DNA of 9,355 nucleotides from an uncultured Clostridia bacterium (GTDB lineage: Bacteria; Bacillota; Clostridia; Oscillospirales; Ruminococcaceae): contig CAMNDR010000018.1 in NCBI GenBank assembly GCA_946535685.1, positions 1 to 9,355 on the forward strand. Reading direction: 5' to 3'. Made by a program: the position numbers and the translations under genes. The notes beneath the pieces were generated by a model. The model was not told the origin of the DNA and did not search any database. It saw only the letters and a list, made by a program, of their open reading frames with translations. Position 1 is the stretch's first letter. Every line of letters starts with the position of its first letter. Shown piece by piece: positions 6,012 to 9,355 of the stretch.

Positions 6012-7622
6012 TCAGTCTTCCTTGTAAGCCGCCAGAACGAGGGCTTTGAGCTCCGGATAGTCGCCGTCCTTGCCGAGGAAGCCGGCGGAGACGATCTCGC
6101 CGACGGTGAACAGCGGGTATTCCTCCGCATCCACGGGGTATTCGGCATCCGGATTTTCGAGCGCTTCCATCCGCTCCGGGTCAAGCTCCGCGCCGACCTC
6201 CGGCACATAGCGCAGGAAGCCGAGCTTGTTGAGCGTGCTTTCGAGCTTTTTCAGGAAAAACCGGACGCTCTTCCAGTATTCCTTGAACTCCGCCGAATCC
6301 TCGCCCGACCGGCTCTTGTAATAGACCTGCGTTTCGAGGCTCCGGAAGGCTTCAAGCAGGTCGTGGAAATCCGTCCCCTGCAGCTTTCGGCTCGTGTCCA
6401 CCACCGCATTGATGGCGCTGTTCGTCTGCGCTTCGAGCACCCGGCGCACTTCCTCGCACGCCGCCTGCATGGCGCTCGCCGCTTCCGCCGTGCTGTCCCG
6501 GAAGCTCCGGTTCGTCGCATTCAGCGAGGAAACCAGCTCCTCCTCGAACGCCCTGCGCCCTGCGACCATCTCCCGCACCTCATCGCTGCGCACCGCCGTG
6601 CCGTCAAACCGGTAGGCAAAGCCCGTCTCACGCTCCAGCTCCTCCAGCAGCCACGCCTTCTCTGCTTCGAGCGCTGCATCTGCCTCCTCCCGCAGCGAAT
6701 CCTCTGTATGCGGCGTATGATCGAGGCTTTCCCGGAGTTCTTCAAGCTCCTCCTGCAGATCACGCTTTTCCTGTTCGAGCACATTGATCTTGCGCTCGGC
6801 TCTGGATAATGCAGCAGTATCGGCCTTTTTGCTATTATCCTCGGCCTGCACCCGGAGTTCTTCGAGCTCCTCCTGCAGCTCCTGCTTTTCCTGTTCGAGC
6901 ACATTGATCTTGCGCTCGGCTCTCGATAATGCCGCGGATTCCTGCTGCTGTGTCTGCGCCGCTGCGGCATCCCGCTCGGCCTTCAGTGCGGCAAGCTCCC
7001 GCTCGACATCGTGCTTTTCAAGATTCAGCAGCGAGATGCGCTCCCGCTCCGCATGCAGCTCCCGGATCTCCTGCTGCAGGCCGTCCCGCTGTTGGAGCAG
7101 CGCCGCCGCCGCTTCCCGGTCTTCCCGCAGCGCCGTGAGCTCCTGCTGGAGCGCCTGCTTTTGCTGCAGGATCTTGTCCAGCCGGATCTGCTCCTCGGAG
7201 AGCGCCGCTTCCACCGATCCTCCGGATTCCTCCGGCGGTGCCAGATAGCGCTCATGGAGCTTGGTGATCTGGTTCAGGAGGATGCTCACATGCTTGTCCG
7301 AAAAGGAGGCATGCGGTTTTTTGCCCGCTTTTTCGACGATTTCCCGCTGCAGATCGAGCGTTGCATTCGACAGCGAATCATATAAAAAGAAATCCCAGTA
7401 ATCGAGCAGCTCCGGGTCGATCATGCAGTGCGTCCGCAAAAGCTGTGACAGCAGCGGCGTCATGCCCTGCTCATATTCCCGGCGCAGCGCATCGAGGATC
7501 GTCCGGAACGAGGTCAGCGCGGTTTTCCGGAAGTATTCATGCGTATAGGCATACTGCTTGGATTTCTCCCGGATGCGCTTCATTTCGGCCTTATATACAT
7601 CATAGGAATGTCTGCTGGTCAT
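6012..7622 (-). CDS. Long coiled-coil protein with C-terminal GrpE-like head domain
   Basis: A 536-residue soluble protein, second gene of an operon with the Hsp70-like ATPase. The start at 7622 has a G6 tract (7634-7629) 6 nt upstream as its ribosome binding site. Residues 1-130 are a mostly helical domain I do not recognise. Residues about 138-330 are a heptad-rich, Glu/Leu/Gln-rich coiled coil containing a 40-residue tandem duplication (AALSRAERKINVLEQEK at 230-246 and 270-286). Residues 340-465 are again helical. Residues 468-532 resemble the GrpE beta-domain: VGAELDPERMEAL, then FTVGEIVSAGF and KALVLAAY, matching the family's G..FDP..HEA, TV..V...GY and RPA.V.V. GrpE releases ADP from Hsp70 through this head, and its long helices dimerise. 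I infer a dedicated exchange factor or scaffold for the adjacent ATPase. It is nearly three times the usual GrpE length. The coiled coil is certain; the GrpE link is moderate. Confidence 0.88.
   Translation of the reverse strand: MTSRHSYDVYKAEMKRIREKSKQYAYTHEYFRKTALTSFRTILDALRREYEQGMTPLLSQLLRTHCMIDPELLDYWDFFLYDSLSNATLDLQREIVEKAGKKPHASFSDKHVSILLNQITKLHERYLAPPEESGGSVEAALSEEQIRLDKILQQKQALQQELTALREDREAAAALLQQRDGLQQEIRELHAERERISLLNLEKHDVERELAALKAERDAAAAQTQQQESAALSRAERKINVLEQEKQELQEELEELRVQAEDNSKKADTAALSRAERKINVLEQEKRDLQEELEELRESLDHTPHTEDSLREEADAALEAEKAWLLEELERETGFAYRFDGTAVRSDEVREMVAGRRAFEEELVSSLNATNRSFRDSTAEAASAMQAACEEVRRVLEAQTNSAINAVVDTSRKLQGTDFHDLLEAFRSLETQVYYKSRSGEDSAEFKEYWKSVRFFLKKLESTLNKLGFLRYVPEVGAELDPERMEALENPDAEYPVDAEEYPLFTVGEIVSAGFLGKDGDYPELKALVLAAYKED
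6731..6934 (-). repeat. 120-bp tandem duplication inside the coiled coil
   Basis: Segments 6731-6814 and 6851-6934 are nearly identical over about 84 bases at a 120-bp period. This gives a 40-residue repeat in the coiled coil. The intervening parts (VQAEDNSKKADT in one copy) have diverged. The in-frame period lengthens the rod without shifting the frame. Confidence 0.92.
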
Positions 7623-7635
7623 GCTGTTCCCCCCA

Positions 7636-9207
7636 TTACTTGCGCTTGATGGACACGGTATCCTCCACCGTCACGCCGTTGATATGATCCACCGCCCGCA
7701 TGGACAGCAGCTCCGCCTCAGAGAGTGTCAGCGTCTCGATCGTCTCGGTATGCACCGGGATCTCGTGCTCCTGCGAGCGGTTGAGGGAGATGGACATGAT
7801 CTCACGCCCCTCGGATTCCGGTACAAGCTCATCCTTGTCGGCATAGGAATCCAGCTCGAACACGGTGAACACGGACTCATACTGGTTGAGCCGGCGGGTA
7901 TAGGAGAAGGTCTCCGCCGAGCAGGGAAGCTGCACGCCGCGGGGGATCAGGATGCAGATGCGGAATTCCCCGATGGCATCATAAAAATACCGGATGCCAT
8001 AGGCATGGGAAGAAATGAGCTTGATGTGCTTCTTCGGCTTTCCGGGGGCATCGCCGGATGCTTCGCCGCCTCCGGAAGCGGTCTCCGGCGCCTGCTGCAG
8101 CCAGTCTGCATAGCGGGCAGCGCCGTTGGCGATGGCATGCGCCGGATTGATGCTGCGCACATCCACATCCGGGAACTGCTCTGCGATCGTGCGCAGCACC
8201 ATCGGCATGATCGAGCTGCCGCCGGTGAGGATGATATGGTCAGGCGCCTTGTTCTTGCGGCGTTTGGTGAGCGCGAGCATTTTCTCGACAGCACGGTCCA
8301 TGAGGGGCTTTGTCATCTCCTCGAACTGTGCTCTGGTCAGCTCCCCTTCGACCACATTGCCGCGCAGCTCCACCGACCAGTAGCAGATATCCGTCTCGGA
8401 GAGCTCCTCCTTGATGCTGCGGGCTTCCCGGCGGAAATAGGCTTCATTCTGGGGCGTGAGCGTATCGTCCGGATATTCGGCCTGATACTGTTCAATGAGC
8501 CATTTTGCGACAGCCTCATCCCAGTCATCGCCGCCGAGCGCCGGGTCGCCCTCCTGGTCAATGACCTCATAGGGGATCTTGGCGGGATCCTCATTGGAAC
8601 GCACCCAGGCAGCGTCGAACGTACCGCCGCCGAGGTCAAACACGAGGATATCCTCATCCTTCTTGTTGCGGGCGCCGAAGTATTCGACTGCCGCAGCGAC
8701 CGGCTCCGGGAACATCGTCCGCACGGTGATGGGCTGGCCGTTGGGCATGACGATGGAGGAGATGGCCTCCTGGATGAGGTTCTTCTGCGGCTCCGAGAAG
8801 CCGACCGGCACCGTGCAGACGGCCTCGATGCGGAAATCCTCAGCAAAGTCGATCTGGTAATTCTCCCTGGCGACCTTCACGGCATCCTGAACGAGGTGCC
8901 GGATGATCTCCGCGATGACATCCTTGACGGTATACCTGCGCTCACCGGCTTCGAGGATGATGCCCTTTTCGTTCAGGCGGCGCTTGACGGAGGTGACAAC
9001 GCTCCCGGCGGTGCGGGAATTTTCGAGCTTTCTCGCAGCGATCCGCCCGAATGCCTTCTGCTTGCCGTCATCAAAGAACAGCGACGGGATCGCATAGGTC
9101 TCCGTCACCGGGATCAGAGAGCGGATCTCATCCCCCTCCAGATAGCTGCAGAAGCTGAACGTCGTGCCGAAATCAATACCGATCGACAGTGTCTTCTTAG
9201 GTTCCAT
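7636..9207 (-). CDS. Divergent compact Hsp70/DnaK-like ATPase
   Basis: A 523-residue Hsp70-family protein; ribosome binding site AAGGAG (9220-9215) 7 nt before the ATG. Nucleotide-binding landmarks are complete: phosphate-1 GIDFGTTFS (10-18), Lys75 in SVKRRLNEKG, TVPVGFSEPQK (132-142), EPVAAAVEYFG (168-178), phosphate-2 VFDLGGGTFDAAWV (189-202), LGGDDWDEAV (224-233), and adenosine motif ILTGGSSIMPMV (326-337). A Gly/Ser/Ala-rich linker (374-392) replaces the conserved DVLLLD linker of DnaK. The C-terminus (393-523) keeps a DnaK-like beta-fold trace (YGIRYFYD, ILIPRGVQLPCSAETFSYT, QYESVFTVFELD) but is short and lacks the helical lid; DnaK is usually 600-640 residues. It heads an operon with the GrpE-like coiled-coil gene, 13 bp downstream. 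No J-domain gene is present here. It is probably a specialised chaperone, not the housekeeping DnaK. The family is firm; the client is unknown. Confidence 0.95.
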   Translation of the reverse strand: MEPKKTLSIGIDFGTTFSFCSYLEGDEIRSLIPVTETYAIPSLFFDDGKQKAFGRIAARKLENSRTAGSVVTSVKRRLNEKGIILEAGERRYTVKDVIAEIIRHLVQDAVKVARENYQIDFAEDFRIEAVCTVPVGFSEPQKNLIQEAISSIVMPNGQPITVRTMFPEPVAAAVEYFGARNKKDEDILVFDLGGGTFDAAWVRSNEDPAKIPYEVIDQEGDPALGGDDWDEAVAKWLIEQYQAEYPDDTLTPQNEAYFRREARSIKEELSETDICYWSVELRGNVVEGELTRAQFEEMTKPLMDRAVEKMLALTKRRKNKAPDHIILTGGSSIMPMVLRTIAEQFPDVDVRSINPAHAIANGAARYADWLQQAPETASGGGEASGDAPGKPKKHIKLISSHAYGIRYFYDAIGEFRICILIPRGVQLPCSAETFSYTRRLNQYESVFTVFELDSYADKDELVPESEGREIMSISLNRSQEHEIPVHTETIETLTLSEAELLSMRAVDHINGVTVEDTVSIKRK

Positions 9208-9264
9208 GTTTGTTCTCCTTTATTTGCAATGCATCCTTTCGGTGCAAAATTTAACGGGGCGGTA

Positions 9265-9286
9265 CTGCGCACAGCGCAGGCTTTTT
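9265..9286. other. GC hairpin with T run upstream of the Hsp70-like gene
   Basis: CTGCGC (9265-9270) pairs with GCGCAG (9274-9279) around ACA, and a short T run follows at 9282-9286 on the plus strand. No plus-strand gene ends here, so a terminator role is unsupported; it may belong to the adjacent repeat. No convincing promoter for the minus-strand operon was seen in 9208-9265. Confidence 0.45.
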
Positions 9287-9355
9287 GTCGGCTTGGCGCC
9301 GACTTAGGGGGGGACTCCCCACGGGGTGGGGAGAGGTCGAGGAACGAGACAGAGG
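9287..9355. repeat. Second copy of the inverted-repeat family, cut by the window edge
   Basis: GTCGGC (9287-9292) with GCCGAC (9298-9303), then TTAGG and a G run, matches the core at 5800-5820 in the same orientation. A further stem, ctcccca (9315-9321) with tggggag (9327-9333), follows, and then the sequence gaggaacgagacagagg to the edge. The apical hairpins differ from the first copy, so the core is conserved while the arms vary. Confidence 0.7.

Noticed and set aside
5861..6049. 62-codon plus-strand open frame through the repeats
   Set aside because: It is composed of inverted-repeat sequence, runs into the end of the coiled-coil gene and has no ribosome binding site.
7636..9207. Housekeeping dnaK
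   Set aside because: It is too short, lacks the DVLLLD linker and helical lid, and its neighbour is not a standard grpE or dnaJ.

Overview
The window looks like chromosome from a Gram-positive gut or rumen fibre degrader of the Ruminococcus type (Oscillospiraceae). The reasons are a secreted protein ending in an X-module plus dockerin, a neighbouring small surface protein with a cohesin-like module and a sortase-type tail, strong AGGAG-type ribosome binding sites, TTGACA/TATAAT promoters with extended -10 motifs, and intrinsic terminators. The species cannot be fixed from the sequence.

Layout. (1) 1-1034, plus strand: the 3' part of an HtrA-type serine protease with one PDZ domain, closed by a perfect 12-bp terminator hairpin. 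(2) 1231-4749, plus strand: an A/T-rich tract, a near-consensus promoter and a structured leader of about 160 nt precede a 733-residue secreted protein with a CttA-like layout (unknown N-terminal modules, TGNTDE-repeat linker, X-module, atypical dockerin). After 101 bp comes a 306-residue surface protein with a cohesin-like module, a Ser/Ala/Glu-rich linker and an SPATG sorting signal, followed by a strong terminator. The order recalls cttA-scaE in the R. flavefaciens cellulosome cluster: the dockerin protein could dock onto the neighbouring anchor and be held on the cell surface. (3) 4769-5720, minus strand: an HSL-type alpha/beta hydrolase with its own promoter. (4) 5799-6010: an intergenic array of perfect inverted repeats, ending in a fully paired three-way-junction element that starts one base after the stop of the next gene. 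(5) 6012-9207, minus strand: a two-gene operon with a compact, lidless Hsp70-like ATPase followed 13 bp later by a long coiled-coil protein whose C-terminus resembles the GrpE head domain. (6) 9208-9355: the operon's upstream region and the start of a repeat of the same family as the one at 5800.

The two most interesting systems are the XDoc/cohesin pair with its leader RNA, and the divergent Hsp70 with a candidate dedicated exchange factor. The repeat family brackets the second. All functional assignments come from motifs and gene order read by eye; no database search was possible.
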